Below are positions 1 to 7,043 of a stretch of 8,540 nucleotides of DNA, in pieces. A program made the translations under genes and the position numbers. The stretch's first letter is position 1; every line of letters starts with the position of its first letter. Source of the DNA: DASUZB01 sp035535495 (lineage in GTDB: Bacteria > Actinomycetota > CALGFH01); the NCBI GenBank assembly GCA_035535495.1, contig DATLQA010000293.1, positions 1 through 8,540 on the forward strand. The letters run 5' to 3'. The notes beneath the pieces were generated by a model, which made no database searches, was not told the DNA's origin, and saw only the letters and a list, made by a program, of their open reading frames with translations.

Positions 1-2
1 TC

Positions 3-419
3 GGCTCGGTCGAGCGGCCACGGGTCCGTCTGCCCGGCACCGGCGGGGCCAACGACATCGCCTCGCTCTGCAACGAGGTCCTGGTGGTCACCGCCCACGA
101 GCCGCGCCGCTTCGTCGAGCGGGTCGACTTCGTGACCAGTCCCGGCCACCTCGATGGTGGTGATGCCCGCCAGAAGGCCGGGCTGGTCTCCCGAGGGCCG
201 AGCACGGTCGTCACCGACCTGGCCCTGCTGGACTTCGACCCGGATAGCAGGCGGATGCGGCTGTGCGCCCTGCAGCCCGGCGTCACCGTGCAGGACGTGC
301 GGGCCCAGACCGGGTTCGAGCTGCTCGCCCATCCGGAGGTGTACCAGCTGGAGCCACCGGCGATATCAGATCTGGAGATCTTGCGGGAACTGGAAGCCGG
401 CGCTGCGGTACGGGATTGA
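3..419 (+). CDS. CoA-transferase family I, beta subunit (partial, N-terminus missing)
   Basis: Partial gene entering from the left edge; 138 residues are visible, about the C-terminal half of a family whose members are usually about 250-270 residues. Visible motifs are LPGTGGANDIASL near the start and HEPRRFVERVDFVTSPGHLDGG, followed by a VVTDLALLDFD segment and a C-terminal PGVTVQDVRAQTGFEL segment. These are characteristic of the beta subunits of glutaconate/3-oxoacid-type CoA-transferases (GctB-like, also IpdB-like), which pair with an alpha subunit to move CoA from a donor such as acetyl- or succinyl-CoA to a carboxylic acid. The catalytic glutamate region and the alpha subunit would lie upstream of the window. 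The gene ends 10 bases before the isomerase gene, and its stop overlaps that gene's ribosome binding site. In this operon it probably activates an acid intermediate, but which acid cannot be told. Family call is firm; substrate unknown. Confidence 0.85.
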   Translation, partial: GSVERPRVRLPGTGGANDIASLCNEVLVVTAHEPRRFVERVDFVTSPGHLDGGDARQKAGLVSRGPSTVVTDLALLDFDPDSRRMRLCALQPGVTVQDVRAQTGFELLAHPEVYQLEPPAISDLEILRELEAGAAVRD

Positions 420-423
420 GGAG
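418..423 (+). promoter_or_regulatory. Ribosome binding site that fixes the isomerase start
   Basis: GAGGAG lies six bases before the ATG at 430 and overlaps the TGA stop (417-419) of the CoA-transferase gene. It supports starting the isomerase at 430 rather than at in-frame upstream ATGs such as 154, which would run deep into the CoA-transferase gene. Confidence 0.6.
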
Positions 424-429
424 CCGAGC

Positions 430-1134
430 ATGGACGTCGTCGAGACCAGGTGGAGGGTGGGGCTGCTCGTCCCGTCCTCCAACACCGTGATGGAGCCGGA
501 CCTGTGGCGTGCGCTGCCGCCCGACACCACGCTCCACACAGGCCGGATGTACTTGGAGGACACCACCCCCGAGGGTGAGAGCCGCATGCTCGACGAGCAT
601 GTGCTCCCGGCCGCCCGCGACCTCGTCACCGCCCGGCCCGACCTGATCGTCTTCGGCTGCACCAGCGCGGGCGCGCTGCGCGGCAACCCCTACGACGCCG
701 AGCTGTGCTCGCGCATCAGCGAGCTGTCGGGGGTGCCGACCGTCAGCGTGATCTCCTCGGTCAGGCAGGCGATCGCGGCCTCAGGCGCGCGGCGCGTCGG
801 CATCGTCACCCCCTACGTGGACGCGCTCAACCGGCCGATCAGGCAGAGCGTCGAGGCCGACGGCATCGAGGTGGCCAGGATCGCCGGGTTGGGGATTGCC
901 GACAACTTCGAGATCGCCAGGGTCCCGGTGGAGCGGATCTGCGACTTCGCCGAGCAGACACTGCGTGGGCTCGGCATTGACCTGGCGTTTGTGTCCTGCA
1001 CCAACCTCCCGTCGGTGTCGGCTCTGCCCGAGCTGGAGCGGCGCCTGGACCTGCCGGTGGTGACCAGCAACCAGGCGGCCATCGCCGCGGTGCTGGCGCT
1101 GCTGGACGCGACCCCGGCGCGCCAGGGCGGGTAG
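430..1134 (+). CDS. Maleate isomerase / Asp-Glu racemase superfamily protein
   Basis: The protein has 234 residues and resembles maleate cis-trans isomerases and arylmalonate decarboxylases. These cofactor-free cytosolic enzymes use a pair of cysteines on two pseudo-symmetric alpha/beta domains. Seen directly: PSSNTVMEPD at 15-24, FGCTSAG with Cys77, TPYVDALN with Tyr129, IADNFE with Asn159, VSCTNLPS with Cys190 and SNQAA near the C-terminus. From memory, the Nocardia farcinica maleate isomerase uses Cys76, Tyr133, Asn163 and Cys194, so spacing and identity match well and the protein should be active. Arylmalonate decarboxylases have only the second cysteine, so decarboxylase is less likely. 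The substrate could be maleate (to fumarate) or a related dicarboxylate, or a hydantoin/amino acid racemisation. The gene lies 10 bases after the CoA-transferase and 3 bases before the FAD subunit, hence the same transcript. Family sure, exact reaction not. Confidence 0.8.
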   Translation: MDVVETRWRVGLLVPSSNTVMEPDLWRALPPDTTLHTGRMYLEDTTPEGESRMLDEHVLPAARDLVTARPDLIVFGCTSAGALRGNPYDAELCSRISELSGVPTVSVISSVRQAIAASGARRVGIVTPYVDALNRPIRQSVEADGIEVARIAGLGIADNFEIARVPVERICDFAEQTLRGLGIDLAFVSCTNLPSVSALPELERRLDLPVVTSNQAAIAAVLALLDATPARQGG

Positions 1135-1137
1135 CCG

Positions 1138-2025
1138 ATGGTCGCCGCCCCCTTCGGCTACCAGCGTGTGTCCTCGTTCGACGAGGCCGTGCAGGCATTG
1201 CACGAGCGGGGCGAGGACGCCAAGGTCATCGCCGGCGGCCAGAGCCTGGTCCCCATGCTCAATCTCCGTGTGGCTCGACCCGAGTGGCTGATCGACATCA
1301 ACCCGGTCGGCGCCGGCCCGATCGAGGAGCACGGCGGGTCCCTGCGGCTCCCCGCGCTCACCCGCCACCGCGCCATCGAGGAGTCCGAGGTGGTGCGGCG
1401 GCGCTGCCCCATCCTGGCCGAGGCCGCGGCGCACGTGGGCAACGTCCGCACCCGCACGCGCGGCACGCTCGGCGGCAGCCTCGCCCACGCCGACCCGGCC
1501 GGCGAGCTGCCCTGCGTCGCGGTCGCGCTGGGCGCGGAGGTCACCGTGCAGGGGCCGGACGGCGCCCGCCAGGTCGCGGCCGGGGACCTGCTGGTGTCCT
1601 ATTTCACCACCACGCTCGCGGCTGACGAGGTCGTCGCCGAGGTGCGGGTGCCCACCCTCGGGCAGCGCAGCGGCTGGTCGTTCCTGGAGCTGAGCCGTCG
1701 CAGCTCCGACTGGATGGTGGTCGGTGTGGCGGCCCTGGTCGAGCTGGACACCGAGGGTGCGGTCACGGCCGCCTCGGCCGCGGTCGGCGGGGTGGCCGAG
1801 CGTCCCTGGCTCGTCCCGGCGGAGGTGCTCCTGGAGCTGCTCGGTGAGGCGCCGGAGCAAGCGCTGCTGGCGCGGGTGGCGGAGCGGGCCGCCGCCATCG
1901 TCGACCCCGACGACGACGTCCACGCCTCGGGCGCGTACCGGCAGCGCGTGGCCACGGTCCTCGTCCGGCGGGCTCTGGCCGAGGCCGCCGCGCGGGCAAC
2001 TGGGAACGGGAGCGGGGCTCCGTGA
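1138..2025 (+). CDS. Molybdenum hydroxylase FAD-binding (medium) subunit
   Basis: The 295-residue protein is the usual length for the separate FAD subunit of xanthine dehydrogenase/CO dehydrogenase-type enzymes (CoxM/XdhB-like). It passes electrons from the 2Fe-2S clusters to NAD+ or another acceptor. Two FAD-contacting stretches are clear: AGGQSLVPMLNLR at 32-44 and TRGTLGGSLAHADPAGELP at about 107-125. The C-terminal part (about 185-290) fits the flavoprotein C-terminal domain, including SAAVGGVAERP. The ATG start is 3 bases after the preceding stop and gives the normal N-terminus (a few residues, then FGYQRVSSFDEAVQAL). The end overlaps the next gene by the 4 bases GTGA, which implies translational coupling and equal subunit supply. 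Confidence 0.93.
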   Translation: MVAAPFGYQRVSSFDEAVQALHERGEDAKVIAGGQSLVPMLNLRVARPEWLIDINPVGAGPIEEHGGSLRLPALTRHRAIEESEVVRRRCPILAEAAAHVGNVRTRTRGTLGGSLAHADPAGELPCVAVALGAEVTVQGPDGARQVAAGDLLVSYFTTTLAADEVVAEVRVPTLGQRSGWSFLELSRRSSDWMVVGVAALVELDTEGAVTAASAAVGGVAERPWLVPAEVLLELLGEAPEQALLARVAERAAAIVDPDDDVHASGAYRQRVATVLVRRALAEAAARATGNGSGAP

Positions 2026-2522
2026 GCGACCAGAGCAAGCAGCGCGTGACCTTGACGGTCAACGGCGAGCACCGGGAGGCCTGGGTGTTCCCGCACGAAA
2101 GCCTCCTGGACGTGCTCAGGGACGTGCTCGGCCACCATGAGGTCCGCTACGGCTGTGGCGAAGGGGTGTGCGGGACCTGCACGGTCCTCGTCGACGGCGA
2201 GCCTGTCAGCGGCTGCCTGCTGCTGGCGGTGCAGGCCGACGGCTGTTCGCTGGTGACCGTGCGCGGCCTGGCCCCAGCCGGCGACCTGCACCCCCTGCAG
2301 GCGTGCTTCCTGCGCAACGGCGCCGCGCAATGCGGGTTCTGCACGCCTGGCATGCTGCTCACCGCCTGGGCGCTGCTGCAGCACGACCCGCGACCGAGCC
2401 GTGAGCGGATCCGCCGGGAGCTGGTCGGCAACCTGTGCCGCTGCACCGGGTACAGCAAGATCCTGGATGCGGTCGAGGAACACGCCGCCGAGGCCGCGGA
2501 ACGGACCGGCGGCCATGGCTGA
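2022..2522 (+). CDS. Molybdenum hydroxylase 2Fe-2S (small) subunit
   Basis: The protein has 166 residues, typical for the small iron-sulfur subunit (CoxS/XdhC-like). The N-terminal plant-type ferredoxin domain carries CGEGVCGTC with Cys45, Cys50 and Cys53, and the fourth ligand Cys65 in VSGC. The C-terminal helical domain carries CGFCTPGM (Cys104, Cys107) and CRCTGY (Cys139, Cys141), which bind the second cluster near the molybdopterin. All eight ligands are present, so both clusters should form. The GTG start overlaps the preceding stop by 4 bases and follows a purine-rich GGGAGCGGGG run. It yields the usual short lead into VTLTVNGE. The gene overlaps the large subunit by 8 bases. Confidence 0.95.
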   Translation: MSDQSKQRVTLTVNGEHREAWVFPHESLLDVLRDVLGHHEVRYGCGEGVCGTCTVLVDGEPVSGCLLLAVQADGCSLVTVRGLAPAGDLHPLQACFLRNGAAQCGFCTPGMLLTAWALLQHDPRPSRERIRRELVGNLCRCTGYSKILDAVEEHAAEAAERTGGHG

Positions 2523-4830
2523 GACCGAGGTCCCGGCCCGCCAGGAGGCCTTCCGGGTTGTCGGGCAGAGCCCGTCGCACCACGACTTCGTCGACAAGGT
2601 CGAGGGGTCGCTGCTGTACGCAGCCGACTGGCAGCTCCCTGGTCTGCTCCACGGCAAGGTGGTGCGAGCCGAGGTGCCGTGCGCACGCATCGCCGGCATG
2701 GAGGTGTCGGCCGCGCGGGCGCTGCCTGGTGTGGTGGCGGTGCTGACGGCCGCCGACGTGCCGTGGAACCAGGTGCTCGAGCGGCCCACCGGCGGGCTGG
2801 GTGAGCTGGCCGTCGCCATGCCGGTGCTCGCCGCCGACCGCGTGCGCTACCAGGGTGAGCCGATCGCCCTGATCGCTGCCGTCACCGCGCAGATCGCCGA
2901 GCAGGCGGCCGAGCTGATCGACGTCGAGTACGACGACCTGCCGGGGGTCTTCGACCCCGAGCGGGCTCTGGAACCGGGCGCGCCGCTCGTGCACGACCAG
3001 GGCAACCTCCTGGTCAGCTGGATCATCGCCCGCGGGGACGCGGCGGCCGCGCTGGCGGCGGCCGACGTGGTCGTCGAGGGCGAGTACCGCACCCAGCGGG
3101 TGGAGCATGCCTACCTCGAGCCCGAGGCCGGTGTCGGCTGGGTCGACACCTCCGGGGTCATCACCCTGCGCGTCTCCACCCAGGTGATCGAGCACGCCCC
3201 CACCATCGCCACGATCCTCGGGCTGCCCCAGAGCAAGCTCCGGGTGATCAGCACCTACATGGGCGGCGGGTTCGGCGGCAAGGAGGACATGACCGTCGAG
3301 CCCTACCTCGCCCTGCTGGTCTGGCGGACCCGCCGGCCGGTCAGGATGGTCTGGGAGCGCCAGGAGTCGATCATGGCCAGCACCAAGCGCCACCCGTTCA
3401 TCCTGCGCTACCGCACCGGCGTGCAGCGCGACGGCAGCATCGTCGCCCAGGAGGTCGACATCGTCGGCGACGCCGGCGCCTACCCCTACCTGAGCCCGCG
3501 GGTGCTGTTCGCCGCCTGCGCGACGGCGTCCGGGCCGTACCGCGTGCCGAACGTCCACCACCGGGCCCGGGCGGTGTTCACCAACAACGCCCCCACGAGC
3601 GCCTTCCGCGGGTTCGGGGCCATGCAGGTCACCTTCGGGTACGAACAGCAGATGGACCGGGTCGCCGAGCGGCTGGGCCTCACCCCGCAGGCGGTGCGCG
3701 AACGCAACTTCCTCGACAAGGGCGACACGATCCCGACCGGCGAACGCCTCGACACCGCGGTTGCCGCCGGCCAGTGCCTGCGCCGGGCGCTGGCGGCGCT
3801 GGGCGAGCCGGCGAGACCGAGCGGGCCAGGCCGGCGCATCGGCCGCGGCTTCGCGGTCAACATGCAACCCTACGGGCGCACCGTCTGGTTCCATGACCGG
3901 GCCTCGTGCTGGATCAGCCTGGAGGCGGACGGCAGCCTGCTGCTGCGCAGCGGCATCACCGACCTCGGTGCGGGCCAGGCCGCCTCGCTCGCCCAGATCG
4001 CCTCCGAGGTGCTCGGGGTCCCCTTGGGGGAGATCGGCGTCCACATCGGCGACTCCCAGCTCACCCCGCCGGCCGGCGGGACCTTCGCCACCCGCCAGCT
4101 GTACATGTCCGGCAACGCGGCGCTGGCGGCAGCGCGGGCGCTCCGCGCCGGCCTGCTGCCGGTCGCCGCCGAGATGCTCGGCGCCGTCCCCGACGACCTG
4201 GTCTTCGAGGACGGGATGGTGCGTGAGCGCGACACCGGCGCCGGCCGCGGGATCCGCCTGGCCGAGCTGGCGGCCGCCTGCCGGCAGCGCAGCGTGCCCA
4301 CCGCCCATCTGGGCACCTGGTACGCCGGGACGGGCACCTTCGACCCGGCCACCGGCCAGGGCGCGAGCTTCCCGGACTACACCTTCGGGGCGCACGCCGC
4401 CGACGTCGAGGTCGACACCGAGACCGGGCAGGTGCGGGTGCTCGGGTACGCGGCCGCCCATGACGTCGGGCGGGCGATCAACCCGCTGCGAGTCGAGGGG
4501 CAGATCCAGGGTGGCGCCTATCAGGGGCTCGGCTACGCCCTTGGCGAGGAGATCGTCGTGGACGACGGCCAGGTCGCCTCCACCCTGCTCGCCAGCTACC
4601 TGCTGCCGAACGCGGCCGACCTTCCCGACGTGCGGGTGATCGTCGTCGAGAGCGGTGAGGGCAAGGGCCCGTTCGGGGCAAGGGGGATCGGCGAGCCGCC
4701 CATCGGCAACCCCGCGGCGACCATCGCCAACGCGGTGGCGGCAGCCACCGGCGTGCGGGTCACCCAACTCCCGATCACCCCCGAACGCCTGCTCGCCGCC
4801 CTCGACGCCGCCGCTGGTGACGCCCGGTGA
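2515..4830 (+). CDS. Molybdenum hydroxylase molybdopterin-binding (large) subunit, xanthine dehydrogenase-like
   Basis: The 771-residue catalytic subunit is of normal length for the family (about 760-800). It binds the molybdopterin cofactor and hydroxylates its substrate with oxygen from water. Motifs seen: STQ at 221-223, GGGFGGKED at 250-258, AFRGFGAMQ at 363-371, a TDLGAGQ segment, and GARGIGEPP with the catalytic-type glutamate at 727. It is not a CO dehydrogenase: the CoxL form I loop AYRCSFR and form II AYRGAGR are absent. E257 and R365 fall where bovine xanthine oxidase has Glu802 and Arg880 (both replaced in aldehyde oxidases), and E727 matches Glu1261. This suggests a purine or similar N-heterocycle substrate, by inference. 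The start ATG at 2515 overlaps the 2Fe-2S gene by 8 bases; an in-frame GTG at 2401 would overlap far more. Its end overlaps the next gene by 4 bases. No cofactor-insertion chaperone gene is visible in the window. Confidence 0.92.
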   Translation: MAETEVPARQEAFRVVGQSPSHHDFVDKVEGSLLYAADWQLPGLLHGKVVRAEVPCARIAGMEVSAARALPGVVAVLTAADVPWNQVLERPTGGLGELAVAMPVLAADRVRYQGEPIALIAAVTAQIAEQAAELIDVEYDDLPGVFDPERALEPGAPLVHDQGNLLVSWIIARGDAAAALAAADVVVEGEYRTQRVEHAYLEPEAGVGWVDTSGVITLRVSTQVIEHAPTIATILGLPQSKLRVISTYMGGGFGGKEDMTVEPYLALLVWRTRRPVRMVWERQESIMASTKRHPFILRYRTGVQRDGSIVAQEVDIVGDAGAYPYLSPRVLFAACATASGPYRVPNVHHRARAVFTNNAPTSAFRGFGAMQVTFGYEQQMDRVAERLGLTPQAVRERNFLDKGDTIPTGERLDTAVAAGQCLRRALAALGEPARPSGPGRRIGRGFAVNMQPYGRTVWFHDRASCWISLEADGSLLLRSGITDLGAGQAASLAQIASEVLGVPLGEIGVHIGDSQLTPPAGGTFATRQLYMSGNAALAAARALRAGLLPVAAEMLGAVPDDLVFEDGMVRERDTGAGRGIRLAELAAACRQRSVPTAHLGTWYAGTGTFDPATGQGASFPDYTFGAHAADVEVDTETGQVRVLGYAAAHDVGRAINPLRVEGQIQGGAYQGLGYALGEEIVVDDGQVASTLLASYLLPNAADLPDVRVIVVESGEGKGPFGARGIGEPPIGNPAATIANAVAAATGVRVTQLPITPERLLAALDAAAGDAR

Positions 4831-5996
4831 GCGCCACGCCTGGACTCACCGGAGGTGAGATCCTCCTCAACCCGGCCGCGCGCCCAGCGGCCACGATGGC
4901 GCCATCGCCACGGACGCCCCTCGGCCTGCACCGGCGGCTGCCCGGCTACGCGGTCACACCGCTCCACGACGCGCCCATGCTGGCCGAGGCCAACGGCGTC
5001 GGCCAGGTGTGGGTCAAGGACGAGTCCTCCCGGCTGGGACTCCCCTCGTTCAAGATGCTCGGCGCCAGCTGGGCCAGCTACCGCGCGGTGGCCGAGCGGC
5101 TCGGCCAGGACCCGGAGCCATGGTCGAGCCTGGAGGAGCTGCACGACAAGCTGAGACCGCTGCGGCCCCTCACCCTGGCCGCCGCCACCGACGGCAACCA
5201 CGGCCGGGCCGTCGCCCGCATGGCCGCCCTCCTCGGCTTCGACGCCGACGTCTATGTGCCGCATGGCACCGCGACCGCGCGAATCGACGCCATCGAGGGC
5301 GAAGGCGCCCGTGTCACGGTGGTCGACGGCGACTACGACGCCGCGGTCGCCGCCGCCGCCTCCACCGCCGGGGCGCGCTGCCTGGTCATCCAGGATGTCG
5401 CCTGGCCCGGTTACGAGCAGGTCCCGGCCTGGGTCGTCGAGGGCTACGGGACCATCTTCTGGGAGGTCGACGACCAGTTCGCGACGCGCGGCGAGGAGGG
5501 CCCGGACCTGGTCATGGTCCCGGTCGGCGTCGGCGGGCTGGCCGCCGCCGCCGTGCGGCACTGGCGCCGCCGGAGCCTCGGGCGGCCGCCCCGGCTGATC
5601 GGGGTCGAGCCGCTCGCGGCCGCCTGCGTGCTGCGCTCACTCCACGCCGGCCGGATCGTCACCGTACCCGGCCCCCACCACTCGATCATGGCCGGGCTGA
5701 ACTGCGGCACGCCCTCGCTGGTGGCATGGCCGTCGCTTCGGACCGGCCTTGACGCCGTGGTGGCGGTCGGCGACGAGCGCGCCCGCCAGGCCATGCGCGA
5801 CCTCGCCGCGGCCGGCATCGTCGCCGGCGAGACCGGCGCCGCGTCCCTCGCCGGCCTCGCCGAGCTGACCGGAGGGCCCGAGGCCGGCAGGCTGCGGGAT
5901 GCCCTCGACCTGGCCGCGGACGCCCGCGTCCTGCTGCTGTGCACCGAGGGGGCGACCGACCCGCAGGCCTATCGGCAGATCGTCGGAGGTGCCTGA
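4827..5996 (+). CDS. Diaminopropionate ammonia-lyase (PLP-dependent, YgeX-like)
   Basis: The 389-residue fold-type II PLP enzyme (tryptophan synthase beta family) should convert 2,3-diaminopropionate to pyruvate and two ammonia in the cytosol. Motifs: VKDESSRLGLPSFKMLGA with the PLP lysine K76, TDGNHGRAVA with D122, IQDVAWPGYEQVP with D190, the phosphate-binding glycine loop VGVGGLAAAA at about 233-242, SIMAGLNCGTPS at 286-297, and LLCTEGATDPQAYRQIV near the C-terminus. From memory, E. coli diaminopropionate ammonia-lyase uses K77, D120 and D189, so the acid/base pair that lets it use both D and L isomers appears kept. That, and the MAGL-CG and STEG-TDP-type motifs, separate it from threonine dehydratase or cysteine synthase. 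The GTG start overlaps the previous stop by 4 bases and gives an N-terminus as long as that of the E. coli enzyme. It follows the Mo hydroxylase directly, so its substrate is probably made by this pathway. Confidence 0.87.
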   Translation: MSATPGLTGGEILLNPAARPAATMAPSPRTPLGLHRRLPGYAVTPLHDAPMLAEANGVGQVWVKDESSRLGLPSFKMLGASWASYRAVAERLGQDPEPWSSLEELHDKLRPLRPLTLAAATDGNHGRAVARMAALLGFDADVYVPHGTATARIDAIEGEGARVTVVDGDYDAAVAAAASTAGARCLVIQDVAWPGYEQVPAWVVEGYGTIFWEVDDQFATRGEEGPDLVMVPVGVGGLAAAAVRHWRRRSLGRPPRLIGVEPLAAACVLRSLHAGRIVTVPGPHHSIMAGLNCGTPSLVAWPSLRTGLDAVVAVGDERARQAMRDLAAAGIVAGETGAASLAGLAELTGGPEAGRLRDALDLAADARVLLLCTEGATDPQAYRQIVGGA

Positions 5997-6034
5997 CCGT
6001 CCAACCGCATGGCGCCGACCTGCGCCCTCACCAC

Positions 6035-6039
6035 GGGAG
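6035..6039 (+). promoter_or_regulatory. Ribosome binding site for the DUF6282-like gene
   Basis: GGGAG sits six bases before the ATG at 6046 in the 49-base gap after the ammonia-lyase gene. It supports this start over in-frame codons further upstream that would overlap the ammonia-lyase. The ATG at 6009 is out of frame. Confidence 0.5.
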
Positions 6040-6045
6040 CCGACC

Positions 6046-7041
6046 ATGGCCACATCCCCGTACGGCGGACCGCTGATCAGCCTCGACGAGGCCATCGACC
6101 TACACTGCCACCCCTACCCCGACCTGTTCCCCCGCCTCGCCGATGACATCGACATCGCCCTGGCCGCACGGGACGCCGGCATGCGGGCGCTCGTGCTCAA
6201 GTGCCACCACGAGAGCACCGTCTCCCGCGCCTACCTGGTCCAGCGGGTGGTGCCCGGCATCCGCGTGTTCGGCGGGGTGGTGCTCAACTCCTATGTCGGC
6301 GGCATCAACCCCGCCGCGGTCGAGGCGGCGCTGCGGCTGGGCGGCAAGGAGGTATGGATGCCGACCGTCGACGCCGGCTACCACGCGCAGGTCCACGGCG
6401 GCACCGGCGGCTACGACCAGCAGCAGGGCGGCCGGCGACAGGCCGACGGCATCTGGGTCGCCGACGCCGACGGCAAGCTCAAGCCCCTGGTCAAGGACGT
6501 CCTCGCGCTCGTCGCCGAGCATCAGGCGATCCTCGGCACCTGCCATCTGTCACCGGCTGAGATCGTCACGCTGGTCAGAGAGGCGCGCGACGTGGGGGTC
6601 GAGAAGATCGTCGTCACCCATCCGTTCTTCAAGGTCCCAAACCTCGACCTCGGCACCGTCGAGGAGGTCGTCCGCCTCGGCGCCATGCCCGAGTTCGGCT
6701 ACTGCACCGTCTCGCCGGCCTGGCAGTACGCGGCCCCCGAGAAGATCGTCGCGGCGATCGGGCGAGTTGGCGCGTCCCGCTGCCTGCTGGTGTCCTACAC
6801 CGGGCAGCGGCACAACCCGATGCCGTCGGAAGCCCTGCGCGTCTTCGCCCAGACCGTGTTCGAGAAGGGCGTGAGCGAGCAGGACATCATCACCATGATC
6901 AGCCACAACCCCCACGACCTATTGGACCTCGATACCGTCGACACCCCACCGCGCCCGGTGGACCTGGCCTGGGCGGCGCGCCTGAACGCCGACCCCTGCC
7001 AGGAGCCCGCGGCCAGCCCCACTCCCCTCCACAACAATTGA
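6046..7041 (+). CDS. Uncharacterised amidohydrolase-like protein (DUF6282-type)
   Basis: The 331-residue soluble protein has no signal peptide. Its pattern is that of a metal-dependent TIM-barrel hydrolase: IDLHCHPYPD with an HxH pair (H20, H22), ALVLKCHHEST with K52, H54 and H55, VFGGVVLN, GTCHLSPAE with H167, VVTHPFF with H192, then SYTGQRHNPMP at 250-260 and a C-terminal GVSEQDIITMISHNPHDLL segment. The order matches strands 1, 5, 6 and 8 of an amidohydrolase barrel. It resembles what is annotated as DUF6282, whose reaction is not known to me. The position where I expect the last-strand aspartate (a STDLGQ-like motif in relatives, from memory) is Tyr251 here. The last ~27 residues look like a low-complexity tail. 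Its place between the ammonia-lyase and permease genes suggests a ring-opening, amide- or ureido-cleaving or decarboxylating step. Family call fair, function open. Confidence 0.75.
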   Translation: MATSPYGGPLISLDEAIDLHCHPYPDLFPRLADDIDIALAARDAGMRALVLKCHHESTVSRAYLVQRVVPGIRVFGGVVLNSYVGGINPAAVEAALRLGGKEVWMPTVDAGYHAQVHGGTGGYDQQQGGRRQADGIWVADADGKLKPLVKDVLALVAEHQAILGTCHLSPAEIVTLVREARDVGVEKIVVTHPFFKVPNLDLGTVEEVVRLGAMPEFGYCTVSPAWQYAAPEKIVAAIGRVGASRCLLVSYTGQRHNPMPSEALRVFAQTVFEKGVSEQDIITMISHNPHDLLDLDTVDTPPRPVDLAWAARLNADPCQEPAASPTPLHNN

Positions 7042-7043
7042 CA
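7038..7043 (+). promoter_or_regulatory. Possible -35 element TTGACA, no clear -10
   Basis: A perfect TTGACA spans the stop codon of the upstream gene and begins the AT-richest stretch of the window. No TANNNT hexamer lies 16-19 bases further on (7061-7066 reads TGGTGG), so a promoter for the permease is only suggested. It would give the permease its own expression apart from the operon. Confidence 0.2.

Noticed and set aside
154..429. Upstream in-frame extension of the isomerase gene
   Set aside because: It overlaps the CoA-transferase gene and reads as Arg/Pro/Ser/Cys-rich out-of-frame sequence. The ATG at 430 has a proper ribosome binding site and gives the family-length protein.
781..1923. 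A 380-codon - strand frame across the isomerase and FAD genes
   Set aside because: Same composition artefact; it spans two well-supported + strand genes and shows no family motif.
2359..4767. An 802-codon open frame on the - strand opposite the Mo large subunit
   Set aside because: Long antisense frames are usual in high-GC genes. Its translation is rich in Gly, Ala, Arg, His and Asp with no recognisable domain, while the + strand holds a complete conserved enzyme.
2515..4830. Labelling the Mo hydroxylase as aerobic CO dehydrogenase (CoxL)
   Set aside because: The CO dehydrogenase active-site loop AYRCSFR is absent; AFRGFGAMQ is present instead.
4827..5996. Threonine dehydratase or cysteine synthase as the identity of the PLP enzyme
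   Set aside because: D122 and D190, the MAGLNCG segment and the C-terminal TEGATDP motif fit diaminopropionate ammonia-lyase better, as does the length.
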